From NCBI RefSeq assembly GCF_035539115.1, contig NZ_DATLJA010000073.1, forward strand, positions 1-15,461: 15,461 nt of DNA, written 5' to 3'. Of this stretch, positions 6,918 to 13,949 are shown one piece after another. Position numbers and translations under genes: made by a program. The notes below the pieces were generated by a model. That model had not been told where the DNA came from and ran no database searches. It saw only the letters and a program-made list of their open reading frames with translations. This stretch comes from Desulfitobacterium_A sp035539115. GTDB lineage: Bacteria; Bacillota; Desulfitobacteriia; Desulfitobacteriales; Desulfitobacteriaceae. The number at the start of each line of letters is the position of its first letter. Position 1 is the stretch's first letter.

Positions 6918-8384
6918 CTAAAATTTTAGCGGTTTGTTCGGAAGCCATACGCGAAATACGCTTCCTTCTCCAACGGTACTTTCAACTTGAATCTTCCCGT
7001 CATGAAGTTCCACAAGGGATTGAGTAATCGCTAACCCAAGCCCAGATCCACCATATTTACGGGTTCGTGAGGAATCAACCCGATAAAAGCGTTCAAACAG
7101 ATGGGTGAGATGTTCCTCTGTTATTCCCTGCCCATTATCCCTTACCGTCAGTTCAATTCCTCCCTCGGCAGGACCCACAGAAAGTTTGATTTCCCCGTTT
7201 TCCGGATCGGTATGCTGCACTGCATTATTAAAAAGATTCAAGATAACTTGCTTGATTTTGTCCTCATCAAACCAACCCTTTGAAGGCGAATTAAGGTTTA
7301 AATTTACCTTGCGGTTTCCAGCAAGCAACCTAAGCTGAGTCTCCATCTCCACAACCAACGGATCTAAGTCTCGTTCAACACGCTCAAGATGAGGTGAGCG
7401 ATCCAGTTTCGCCAGTAGGAGCAGGTCTTCAATCAGTTTTTTCATCCGCTCCGATTCTGCATACATGCTCTTTAAAGATCGATAAAGCTTATCCGGCTGA
7501 TTCATTGCCCCCCGAAGAAGGACCTCGATAAAACCATGAATCGAGGTTAAAGGCGTGCGAAGCTCATGCGAGGCATCAGCCACAAAGCGACGCATCTGTT
7601 CTTTGGCTTCTTTTTCAGCTTCAAACGAGGTTTCCAATCTCTCCAACATTCCATTAAAGGATATGGCTAAGCGGTTAACTTCAACCTGCCCCTGATCTAC
7701 GGGTAAACGTTCAGCTAGATTTCCAGCGTCGATCTTTTCCACTTTATCAACCATATTGGATAAAGGAACGAGAATCTTTCGAAGTACAGGGATAAACGCA
7801 AGCACCCCCCCCATTAAAGCGATCAGGGCAAGCATCAAAAACGTCAAAAGCTGTTTCATTAACATATGCTTCAAGGAATCCGTCCCAACGCTGACTTGGA
7901 TAACTCCAAGCCAATGGTCCCGGCTTTCAACAGCTTGGAGAACGACCAGTTGTTCTCCCCCTTCTTTGGGGGTCATCACTTGATAATTGAGTTTTCGTTT
8001 ATCTTGCAGAGCACTTATATAATCCCGAACATCCAGTTGCGGTGCTGCCCCCACATTCGCAGCAGAATTAGTAATCACAGTAGAGGTTCCATTAGGATCG
8101 ATAACAGCAATCGTTGAGTCTGGCAAGAAATAAAAAGCATGATTTAGGCTATCTGAGTGTAAATTTCCGCCCGAGATTTGCTCCCAGGCCTCTGCGGGGA
8201 CAGCCAAAACTTGGCTCTGAATGCTTGACGCTTTGTTTTCGTAAATAAATCGTTGCATAAAAAAGAATTGAGAAAACCCTATAACGGTCAGCAAAATTGC
8301 CATGATCATCAGAGTGCGGGATAAGAGCTGAAAACGGAGAGAATTGGGAACCACAATTTCTTTAAATATATTTTTCAACTTCAT
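6918..8384 (-). CDS. Membrane sensor histidine kinase, HAMP type
   Basis: This 488-aa sensor has two membrane helices (about 24-45 and 178-200) bracketing an extracytoplasmic domain of about 130 residues, then a HAMP linker (about 201-253). The HisKA domain carries the phospho-acceptor H273 in 'ASHELRTPLTS'. The catalytic ATPase domain shows the N-box around N387, 'RDNGQG' (415-420), the F-box 'FERFYR' and 'GGSGLGL' (445-451). All catalytic motifs are intact, so it should autophosphorylate and pass phosphate to the regulator encoded 46 bases upstream. The extracytoplasmic domain looks PAS/Cache-like, with no recognised ligand motif. The RBS before the ATG is weak (GAGGG about 13 bases away), which suggests translation at a lower level than the regulator. 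Confidence 0.93.
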   Translation of the reverse strand: MKLKNIFKEIVVPNSLRFQLLSRTLMIMAILLTVIGFSQFFFMQRFIYENKASSIQSQVLAVPAEAWEQISGGNLHSDSLNHAFYFLPDSTIAVIDPNGTSTVITNSAANVGAAPQLDVRDYISALQDKRKLNYQVMTPKEGGEQLVVLQAVESRDHWLGVIQVSVGTDSLKHMLMKQLLTFLMLALIALMGGVLAFIPVLRKILVPLSNMVDKVEKIDAGNLAERLPVDQGQVEVNRLAISFNGMLERLETSFEAEKEAKEQMRRFVADASHELRTPLTSIHGFIEVLLRGAMNQPDKLYRSLKSMYAESERMKKLIEDLLLLAKLDRSPHLERVERDLDPLVVEMETQLRLLAGNRKVNLNLNSPSKGWFDEDKIKQVILNLFNNAVQHTDPENGEIKLSVGPAEGGIELTVRDNGQGITEEHLTHLFERFYRVDSSRTRKYGGSGLGLAITQSLVELHDGKIQVESTVGEGSVFRVWLPNKPLKF

Positions 8385-8430
8385 AAAAATTCACCAACCC
8401 TCACTGTTTCAAGCTTACTGCTCAAGAATA

Positions 8431-9114
8431 TTAGGCTAGGTCCATCCTGTAACCCGCACCACGCAGCGTTCGGATCAACTGATGATCCTTATCTTGTAAT
8501 TTATCACGTAAGGAACGGACGTATACTTCCACAATATTCTCGTCCCCTACAAAATCGTACCCCCAGACCTTATCCAGAATCATCGTTTTGCTTAAGACCA
8601 TCCCTTGATTGAGAATCATAAATTTAAGCAGTTCATACTCTGTGGGAGAAAGCTCCAAAACGTGCTCCTTATAAATAATCTCCCGTCGCCGATCATCCAC
8701 TCGAAAGGGTCCGCTTACAACCTCTCCCAGCAAATTCGGAAATTGGTTACGAATACGGGCTTGAATCCGTGCCAGCAGTTCTTCAAAACTGAACGGCTTT
8801 GACATATAATCGTCTGCTCCCAGATTAAGTCCTTTGACCCGATCCTCCACTTCATCCTTAGCCGTGAGCATGATAACTGCGACATTCCCCTGCTTTTTCA
8901 GCATCCTGCACACCTCAAAACCATCCATACCGGGCATCATCACATCTAGGATGACAATATGGGGTTCAAATTGGCTGGCCAAGGTTACAGCAGACATCCC
9001 ATCTTGAGATGTTTGAACTTCAAACCCTTCATTAACCAGTCCCATTTCTAAAAACTCTAAAATAGTGGGTTCATCATCGACGAGTAATAGCTTAATTCCT
9101 TTTAATTTTTGCAT
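8431..9114 (-). CDS. OmpR/PhoB-family response regulator
   Basis: This 227-aa regulator has a receiver domain (about 8-118) and a winged-helix DNA-binding domain (about 130-226). Receiver residues are complete: acidic pair D13-D14, phospho-acceptor D57 in 'VILDVMMPGMDG', T84 and K106 in 'SKPF'. The output domain shows 'ELSPTEYELLKF', 'VWGYDF', 'VEVYVRSLRDKL' and the C-terminal 'IRTLRGAGYRM'. I place the start at the ATG at 9114, with GGAG at 9129-9126 eleven bases upstream; an in-frame TTG at 9123 is only 2 bases from that GGAG. It is followed by its kinase partner. A four-unit 11-bp TTCAG ladder on its own promoter argues for autoregulation by this protein. Confidence 0.95.
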   Translation of the reverse strand: MQKLKGIKLLLVDDEPTILEFLEMGLVNEGFEVQTSQDGMSAVTLASQFEPHIVILDVMMPGMDGFEVCRMLKKQGNVAVIMLTAKDEVEDRVKGLNLGADDYMSKPFSFEELLARIQARIRNQFPNLLGEVVSGPFRVDDRRREIIYKEHVLELSPTEYELLKFMILNQGMVLSKTMILDKVWGYDFVGDENIVEVYVRSLRDKLQDKDHQLIRTLRGAGYRMDLA

Positions 9115-9153
9115 AAGCTCCAAAACTCCATCTTCATTAAAATATCTATTTTT

Positions 9154-9207
9154 ATTATCCTTTATGGGTCTGAAATAATACTGAAGAAAACCTGAACATC
9201 AGCTGAA
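9154..9207 (-). promoter_or_regulatory. Promoter of the two-component operon with four 11-bp TTCAG repeats
   Basis: On the plus strand CTGAA occurs at 9170, 9181, 9192 and 9203, exactly 11 bp apart, which reads TTCAG on the minus strand. The last unit is followed after exactly 10 bp by GATAAT (9159-9154), a good -10. No -35 box is present 17 bp upstream, as expected for an activated promoter. The 11-bp direct repeat is the known operator geometry of PhoB/OmpR-family regulators. Transcription would begin near 9147, with a leader of about 34 bases. Confidence 0.75.
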
Positions 9208-9281
9208 TTAATCTCATTGTAACCCCATTTCTCTCAATTTTCCTTACCTAATTCGCCAAGACACAAGTTCATCACAAAAAA

Positions 9282-9335
9282 TTCAGTAAATCTTCAGCTT
9301 ATTATCATTTTTAGCTCAGATTGAAGTTCTATAAT
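9282..9335 (+). promoter_or_regulatory. htrA promoter with matching 11-bp TTCAG ladder
   Basis: TTCAG stands at 9282 and 9293. A degenerate ATCAT follows at 9304 and CTCAG at 9315, all in 11-bp register. Exactly 10 bp after the last unit lies a perfect TATAAT (9330-9335). The -35 position (9307-9312) is only ATTTTT. The geometry is the same as on the opposite promoter, so the same regulator probably activates both. Transcription would start near 9342. Confidence 0.7.
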
Positions 9336-9386
9336 AACAACATAATCAAGATAAAGAAACGCTTAGCGTATTATAAGGAGGTCACT

Positions 9387-10682
9387 ATGAATAACGATGA
9401 TTTTAATTCAAAGGAACATGAGTCTAACACCCCTCCAGTGATTGAAGCTATCATTCTGGACAGTAAAACTGATCCCAACTCTTCTACCTCTTCTCAATTC
9501 TCGAGCTCTCCCCACTCTACTTCTAAACCCAAACGAACTATAGCGGCTATCGCTACCCTTTGCTTGGCTAGTGCTTTTATTGGGGGGCTAACAACAGCTA
9601 CCGCTCTGCCTCACATCTACCCTAATTTGTTTACGGTTCAAACGACCTCTACCCCAACCTCAGCGACAACGACTCCAACCCTGCCCGCTACTACATTGAG
9701 TACCAATACCTCTCAATTTCCAGTCGCCGAGATTGCTAAAAATGTCGGGCCCGCAGTTGTCGGAGTTTCTAATTTCCAATCCAGCCCTCAGTCAAATTCC
9801 GGCTATTTTCGTTCCAGTAGTAATAACAACTCCAGTTCAGGCCTTCAGGAGGCCGGAAGCGGGTCAGGATTTATCATTGATGCCGCAAAAGGCTATATCG
9901 TTACCAATAATCATGTGATCGACGGTGCTCAAAAAATAACCGTCAGTCTAAGCGACGGCCGCACGTTGGATGCCAAACTCGTTGGTGCTGACTCGCGTAC
10001 CGACCTTGCCGTCTTACAAATTTCTGATGCGCAAAACCTCACTGCTGTTACGCTTGGCGATTCCTCAAACCTCGAAGTCGGCGCCTCAGTCGTTGCCATC
10101 GGTAACCCTGGAGGAAACGATTTCGCCCGTTCGGTAACCACCGGAGTCATTTCTGCAACCAATCGTACTTTGGATCTTCAAGGAGAGTCCAGTTTTGGTC
10201 TTATCCAGACAGATGCCGCCATCAACCCTGGCAATAGTGGTGGGCCCCTTGTGGATTACCAAGGAAAAGTAATCGGAATTAACTCCGCCAAATATGCCCA
10301 GACGGGATTTGAGGGGATGGGCTTCTCGATCCCGATCTCTGACGCTTTGCCGACCATCCAGCAATTGATCCAGACGGGTAAAGCTACCCATCCTGCGCTC
10401 TATGTTTCCGTGAATGATCAATACAATGCCTATGCCCAAAGCAATAATCTCACGCAAGGTGCCTATGTCGCTGACGTCACCGCAGGTGGACCTGCCGCCA
10501 AAGCCGGAATCACGAAGGATGATGTCATTACCAAAATTAACGATACTGCAGTGAAAAGCTCGGGCGATTTAGTCCGTGAACTCTATAAATATAAAATTGG
10601 AGACCAAATAAGTGTTACATTCGTCCGTAACGGAAATACTCAAGTGGTTCAAGCCACGCTCGGTGAAATAACTTCGAAGTAA
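9387..10682 (+). CDS. htrA: HtrA/DegP-like membrane-anchored serine protease
   Basis: This 431-aa S1C protease has a cytoplasmic Ser/Thr/Pro-rich N-terminus (1-50), one membrane anchor (about 51-73), a Thr/Ser-rich linker, a trypsin-like domain (about 115-330) and one PDZ domain (about 335-430). The catalytic triad is intact: H176 in 'TNNHVID', D206 in 'RTDLAVLQI' and S284 in 'GNSGGPL'. It should degrade or refold damaged proteins outside the membrane. The ATG at 9387 is set by AAGGAGG (9375-9381); an in-frame TTG at 9321 lies upstream of the -10 box and is excluded. It is the first gene of an operon with the Ser-rich protein and apbE, and is divergent from a two-component system, like the CssRS-HtrA arrangement known in Bacillus. 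Confidence 0.95.
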   Translation: MNNDDFNSKEHESNTPPVIEAIILDSKTDPNSSTSSQFSSSPHSTSKPKRTIAAIATLCLASAFIGGLTTATALPHIYPNLFTVQTTSTPTSATTTPTLPATTLSTNTSQFPVAEIAKNVGPAVVGVSNFQSSPQSNSGYFRSSSNNNSSSGLQEAGSGSGFIIDAAKGYIVTNNHVIDGAQKITVSLSDGRTLDAKLVGADSRTDLAVLQISDAQNLTAVTLGDSSNLEVGASVVAIGNPGGNDFARSVTTGVISATNRTLDLQGESSFGLIQTDAAINPGNSGGPLVDYQGKVIGINSAKYAQTGFEGMGFSIPISDALPTIQQLIQTGKATHPALYVSVNDQYNAYAQSNNLTQGAYVADVTAGGPAAKAGITKDDVITKINDTAVKSSGDLVRELYKYKIGDQISVTFVRNGNTQVVQATLGEITSK

Positions 10683-10702
10683 ATCTGAAACTGGAGGTAC
10701 TC

Positions 10703-11002
10703 ATGATAAACCTCAAATCGCTAAAATGGGAATTAGGTCTTGTCGGAGCTTTAGCTATTGTTATCGCCTTTAATGGCATTAAAGCAAGTCCTTCCTTTGA
10801 TCAGGCAGTTCTCACGGCTTCCTCACAAACTCAATCTGAAACTTCTCAGCAATCTACTGTAAACACGCCCTCCCCTGCCAACGCTAGCTCACAATTTAAT
10901 AACAGTAATGCCAATTCTGGAAATTCTTTGAGTCAATCCCAAAGTCAATCCTCAAGACAATCCCAAAGTAGAGTTCCTCACACCAGAAGCGGGCGTTCCT
11001 GA
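10703..11002 (+). CDS. Ser/Gln/Asn-rich small membrane-anchored protein
   Basis: This 99-aa protein has one hydrophobic N-terminal helix (about 10-27, 'ELGLVGALAIVIAFNGI'). A low-complexity Ser/Gln/Asn/Thr tail follows, ending in SQSQS-type repeats and a basic 'RVPHTRSGRS'. It is probably exported with the tail outside. It begins 20 bases after htrA with GGAGG (10693-10697) and overlaps the apbE start by one base, so all three should be translated from one message. The N-terminal helix plus Ser-rich linker resembles the front part of small FMN-binding-domain proteins that ApbE modifies. No FMN-binding domain or S/T-G-A-S/T-type flavinylation motif is present, however, so it may be a shortened relative or an unrelated surface linker protein. 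Confidence 0.75.
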   Translation: MINLKSLKWELGLVGALAIVIAFNGIKASPSFDQAVLTASSQTQSETSQQSTVNTPSPANASSQFNNSNANSGNSLSQSQSQSSRQSQSRVPHTRSGRS

Positions 11003-11997
11003 TGCTTAACCTCGTGAGCAACAATTCTGAAGCCCTTCAATCGGTTATGCTGCAGGCGATGAATACGAATATAGATATTATGCTATGGTGCAAAGAAGAA
11101 GAGTTTCCAGGTCTGGAACGTCTCGCCCAGCTTTGGCTGCAAACCGTGGAAAAGCGATTTAGTCGTTTCCGAGAGGATAGCGAACTGACGCATTTAAATC
11201 TCTCTGCCGGAAAGCCCACTTCTATTTCCACGCTGATGCTTGAAGTTCTCCAATTAGCAGAAAACTATTACAAAATCACCGGAGGGGTCTTTAACCCGCT
11301 CATTTTAACAGCCTTAAGAAATGCAGGCTATAACGATTCCTTCGAGAAAATTCATGATCGATTTCTAAGTACCCCGGTTAACTCAAACTCTAAAACATTT
11401 GCCTTAATTTTGGACTCTGAAGACCACACCGCCCAACTCCCCGCAGGAACTGAGATGGATTTAGGCGGTATTGTTAAGAGTTGGGCGGTCAAGCGCTTAG
11501 TTCAGGAATACCAAAACATGCTGCATATCGAACGAGGCTTCATCAACGCAGGAGGCGATCTCTCCGTCTGGGGAAGTTCTACGGACAGCGGAGAACCCTG
11601 GTTGATTGGGATTGAAAACCCTTGGCAGCCGAATCAGGATATTGGAATTCTTGCCCTAGAAAGCGGCTCAGTGGCAACCTCGAGTAAACTCGGAAGGCAG
11701 TGGTCTAGTCCGCAAGGCCAGATGCATCATTTAATTGACCCCCGTACGATGCAACCCAGCCAGAGCGATGTTGTCCAGTGTACAGTCACTGGTCCAGATG
11801 TCATCGAGTGCGAAATTTGGACTAAGGTCATCTGCATCCTTGGACTTGAAAAAGGTCTTGACCGCTTGACCCAAAAATCAAGCGGCTATGAAACGATAGT
11901 ATTTACAACGCAAAAAGAGACCTATTATTACGGGAGTAAGGCCTCTCTAGGGAAAGTATGGCAAAACGTCCCCATTCAACACTTTCTCTACAAATAA
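11002..11997 (+). CDS. apbE: ApbE family FAD:protein FMN transferase
   Basis: This 331-aa protein matches ApbE throughout: 'KRFSRFREDSELTHLN' (51-66), 'TGGVFNPL' (93-100), 'MDLGGIVKSWAVKR' (152-165), 'INAGGDLSVWG' (181-191), 'SVATSSKL' (223-230) and 'HHLIDPRT' (242-249). ApbE transfers FMN from FAD onto Thr/Ser of acceptor proteins, usually outside the membrane. No signal peptide or lipobox is seen, which is unusual for Gram-positive ApbE and suggests a cytoplasmic location or another route. The usual late 'D-x-x-A-T' metal-site segment reads 'ECEIWTKVICILG' here, so the metal site may be altered. The ATG overlaps the previous stop (TGATG), so translation is coupled. A ferric-reductase-like gene follows, and a degraded 5' copy of this gene lies about 640 bases beyond its stop. 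Confidence 0.9.
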   Translation: MLNLVSNNSEALQSVMLQAMNTNIDIMLWCKEEEFPGLERLAQLWLQTVEKRFSRFREDSELTHLNLSAGKPTSISTLMLEVLQLAENYYKITGGVFNPLILTALRNAGYNDSFEKIHDRFLSTPVNSNSKTFALILDSEDHTAQLPAGTEMDLGGIVKSWAVKRLVQEYQNMLHIERGFINAGGDLSVWGSSTDSGEPWLIGIENPWQPNQDIGILALESGSVATSSKLGRQWSSPQGQMHHLIDPRTMQPSQSDVVQCTVTGPDVIECEIWTKVICILGLEKGLDRLTQKSSGYETIVFTTQKETYYYGSKASLGKVWQNVPIQHFLYK

Positions 11998-12012
11998 TCC
12001 TGAGGTGAAAAA

Positions 12013-12582
12013 ATGATTGATTTTATTCTTACTTACCCTTATGGTAACTGATTCGATTTTTAGGAATTGGAGCCTATATCTTGATTACGCTTGGCATCTG
12101 CACCGGTATCATGTCGAGTATGCCTGGACTCCAGCCGGCAATCAAAGGAGAATTTTTTTAAATTTCACAGCGCAGCAACCAATTATGGGATGGTTATAGG
12201 GCTCTTGCATGGAGTCCTCACCATCATCGATCCCTATATGCCATTTGCCTGGAGCGAAGTCCTGATCCCCTTCACAGCTCAGAACTCACCCTTTCTAAAC
12301 GGACTGGGTACCCTATCGGCCTATGGTCTACTTCTTCTCGTCTTTACCTCAGATTTTCGTCATAAAATCCCCAACAAAGTATGGCATACCCTTCACATTC
12401 TATCCTATCCCACATTTTTAATGACATTCATCCATGGCTTTGTTCTCGGGACAGATACAGCGATCCCCGAGATTCGTATGATGTATCTCCTTTCGATGGG
12501 AGTCATCCTTTTCCTCAGCTTCCTTCGCTTCATGATTAGATCCGCAAAGGAAGAGTCCTATTCAACACAAGGGGCAAAATAA
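12013..12582 (+). pseudogene. Ferric-reductase-like transmembrane haem protein, two compensating frameshifts
   Basis: From the ATG at 12013 (GAGGTG upstream) the frame reads MIDFILTYPYGN and stops at 12049. Dropping to the next frame from 12048 gives 'LIRFLGIGAYILITLG...QPAIKGEFF' up to a TAA at 12159. Returning to the first frame after the seven-T run (12153-12159) continues 'KFHSAATNYGMVIGLLHGVLT' to the stop at 12580. One missing base near 12048 and one extra T restore a continuous protein of about 189 aa. That protein has several membrane helices and histidines placed as in ferric reductase/YedZ-like domains: 'KFH', 'LLHG', 'VWHTLH' and 'FIHG', consistent with two b haems. It probably passed electrons across the membrane with the ApbE-linked flavoprotein. 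It is either a recent pseudogene or an intact gene with sequencing errors. Confidence 0.75.
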
Positions 12583-12640
12583 AATCAAAACGATTTATTT
12601 ACTCATGAGCAGATCTGCGTTTTCTCCCACTTTTAGCTTT

Positions 12641-12727
12641 ATGCTTAACCAAGTAAACAACAATTCTGAAACCCTTCAGTCGGTTATGCAACGGGCGATG
12701 AATACGAGTATCGATATTATGCTATGA
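12641..12727 (+). pseudogene. Remnant of a duplicated apbE 5' end
   Basis: The 87 bases closely repeat the first 29 codons of the apbE gene at 11002, with roughly 12 mismatches by eye. The translation MLNQVNNNSETLQSVMQRAM stays in register with apbE residues 1-20 and runs on to residue 28. A TGA then replaces the W29 codon. Similarity ends there, and nothing further of apbE is visible before the terminator region. No RBS precedes it. It looks like what is left of a tandem apbE copy after deletion. Confidence 0.8.
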
Positions 12728-12744
12728 GCGCATCTACTAAATGG

Positions 12745-12802
12745 CAAAGAAAAAAGGCAGGAAAAAGAGCTCTATTTTTAGAGATAGCTCAATAACCCGC
12801 CT
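12745..12802 (-). terminator. Rho-independent terminator for the minus-strand membrane-protein pair
   Basis: On the minus strand AGGCGGG (12802-12796) pairs with CCTGCCT (12761-12755) with one mismatch. An inner stem is formed by GAGCT/AGCTC and CTCTA/TAGAG. A run of six T (12755-12750) and further T-rich sequence follow. It lies 56 bases beyond the stop of the downstream gene. Confidence 0.6.
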
Positions 12803-12857
12803 GTGTGAATAGAGAAATCTTTGAATTAGGCTAGATACTCATAATATTGTTCGATGA

Positions 12858-13241
12858 TCAAACGAAGAGTCCGATAACGGGTGGGAATACTAATAATCCT
12901 GCCACAACAATAAGGATATAGGACCAACGCATAATTTTAGCTGGCTCCAAATCCTTATTCGCAAGAGATTTATTAAGCACAACCCAGGCAATGACCCAAA
13001 CCAAAATAGAAAGCACTTGCTTCCCTGAATAGGGTCCAATACCTTGGTGTAGCGTCAAGAACGTCCCTACAGAACCTTTTGCTCCTCCAGTAAGGCTCTG
13101 AAGCAGATTGAGGATGGAAACAGTAAGCAGACCCAACCCTGCAGCTAAAAAGGCAATTGCCGATTTCACTTCTTTTACTTTAACCGTTACTGTATTAGTT
13201 ATACTAGAAGTTCTACTCTCCGTAGTCACTGTGTTACTCAT
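12858..13241 (-). CDS. Small three-helix membrane protein, unknown function
   Basis: This 127-aa protein has a Thr/Ser-rich hydrophilic N-terminus (1-25) and three likely membrane helices (about 28-48, 75-92 and 106-126). Between the first and second helix is 'LTLHQGIGPYSGKQ', with a single histidine (H65). The ATG at 13241 lies 7 bases after GGAGG; a TTG one codon earlier is too close to it. It follows the next membrane gene by about 20 bases on the same strand, so the two form an operon closed by the terminator at 12745-12802. I do not recognise the family. It could be a subunit of a membrane complex with its neighbour. Confidence 0.75.
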   Translation of the reverse strand: MSNTVTTESRTSSITNTVTVKVKEVKSAIAFLAAGLGLLTVSILNLLQSLTGGAKGSVGTFLTLHQGIGPYSGKQVLSILVWVIAWVVLNKSLANKDLEPAKIMRWSYILIVVAGLLVFPPVIGLFV

Positions 13242-13264
13242 CAATATCCCTCCTTTAACTAAAA

Positions 13265-13753
13265 TTAAATAGCTTTAGCTTTCGTGACCGCTGCTCCTAA
13301 GATAAATGCACTAAACGTGAAGAAAATGGCAATAAACAGTGAAATTTTAACTGTCTTACGAGCCCAATCACTTTTAAACCAATCATCACTCATTGTAAAC
13401 AACGTATAGGCAATGGCAATGGCTAACGGGAAGGAGAACAAGGCTGCAAATTCTTTAAACTCCATTCCCAGAGTATGAAACCAGTATATATTATTGGCCT
13501 TTAACCAAGGTTGAACACCGTCTTTGGCACGATAAGCAATATAGATAATATTGCCGTAAGCAATGGTTAAAAAACTGGCTGCGGCCATCACTATGGAACC
13601 AATCTTTAAACGTTTAAAGGCTTCAGGACTTTTGTTTAGTACTGCCTCCACGGCCCAGATAAAGGATGCAAGAAGAATAATTCCCAGCCCCCCGTGAATC
13701 GCAGCAGATAAGTCATTGGGGCCACTACCGATAAGCTTGAAGTACTCGAACAT
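13265..13753 (-). CDS. Four-helix membrane protein with two conserved-looking histidines, unknown function
   Basis: This 162-aa protein has four likely membrane helices (about 17-38, 50-73, 97-119 and 133-156). H20 ('AAIHGG') sits at the start of helix 1, and H93 ('YWFHTLGMEFKEF') just before helix 3. This could suit a b-type haem or quinone site, but that is only inference. The ATG at 13753 follows AAAGGAGG at ideal distance. The same frame stays open about 57 codons upstream without a stop and encodes another hydrophobic stretch around 'AFGLFALAQTVIGICLF', so a longer protein or an in-frame remnant of a disrupted gene is possible. The family is not recognised. It is first in a two-gene operon. 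Confidence 0.72.
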   Translation of the reverse strand: MFEYFKLIGSGPNDLSAAIHGGLGIILLASFIWAVEAVLNKSPEAFKRLKIGSIVMAAASFLTIAYGNIIYIAYRAKDGVQPWLKANNIYWFHTLGMEFKEFAALFSFPLAIAIAYTLFTMSDDWFKSDWARKTVKISLFIAIFFTFSAFILGAAVTKAKAI

Positions 13754-13796
13754 CTTAGTTCCTCCTTTACTTTGTTTGAATAAGCAGATTCCAATA

Positions 13797-13820
13797 ACTG
13801 TTTGCGCTAGCGCAAACAGT
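13797..13820. promoter_or_regulatory. 24-bp perfect palindrome upstream of the membrane-protein operon
   Basis: ACTGTTTGCGCT (13797-13808) is directly followed by its exact reverse complement, with no spacer. It lies 44 bases upstream of the ATG at 13753 on the minus strand. It may be an operator for a dimeric regulator. No clear -35/-10 pair could be placed next to it. Confidence 0.5.
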
Positions 13821-13888
13821 CCGAAAGCTGACGGGATTGCCTGTCCATGAATTGACGGATATAATGACCTTATCAAAGTAAAGGAAAA

Positions 13889-13938
13889 GGATGTCTCCTT
13901 TAATGTGAACCTGCGGAAACAAGTTCACAGAGACATCC
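13889..13938. repeat. Two-step inverted repeat at the left edge of the insertion sequence
   Basis: GGATGTCTC (13889-13897) pairs with GAGACATCC (13930-13938), and TGTGAAC (13904-13910) pairs with GTTCACA (13923-13929), around a 12-base loop. It sits just before the first transposon gene and probably lies at or near the left end. The matching right end is missing, so the exact boundary is not defined. Confidence 0.5.
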
Positions 13939-13949
13939 CCCCAAACAAC

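Noticed and set aside
9321..9386. Upstream TTG start for HtrA (22 extra residues)
   Set aside because: It precedes the perfect TATAAT at 9330, so it would be outside the transcript; AAGGAGG supports 9387.
10086..10457. 123-aa minus-strand open frame inside htrA
   Set aside because: It is a shadow of the conserved HtrA catalytic and linker coding sequence, with no RBS or recognisable domain.
12017..12199. 60-aa open frame overlapping the start of the reductase gene
   Set aside because: The third frame shows no family features; the other two frames together give the clear reductase-like protein.
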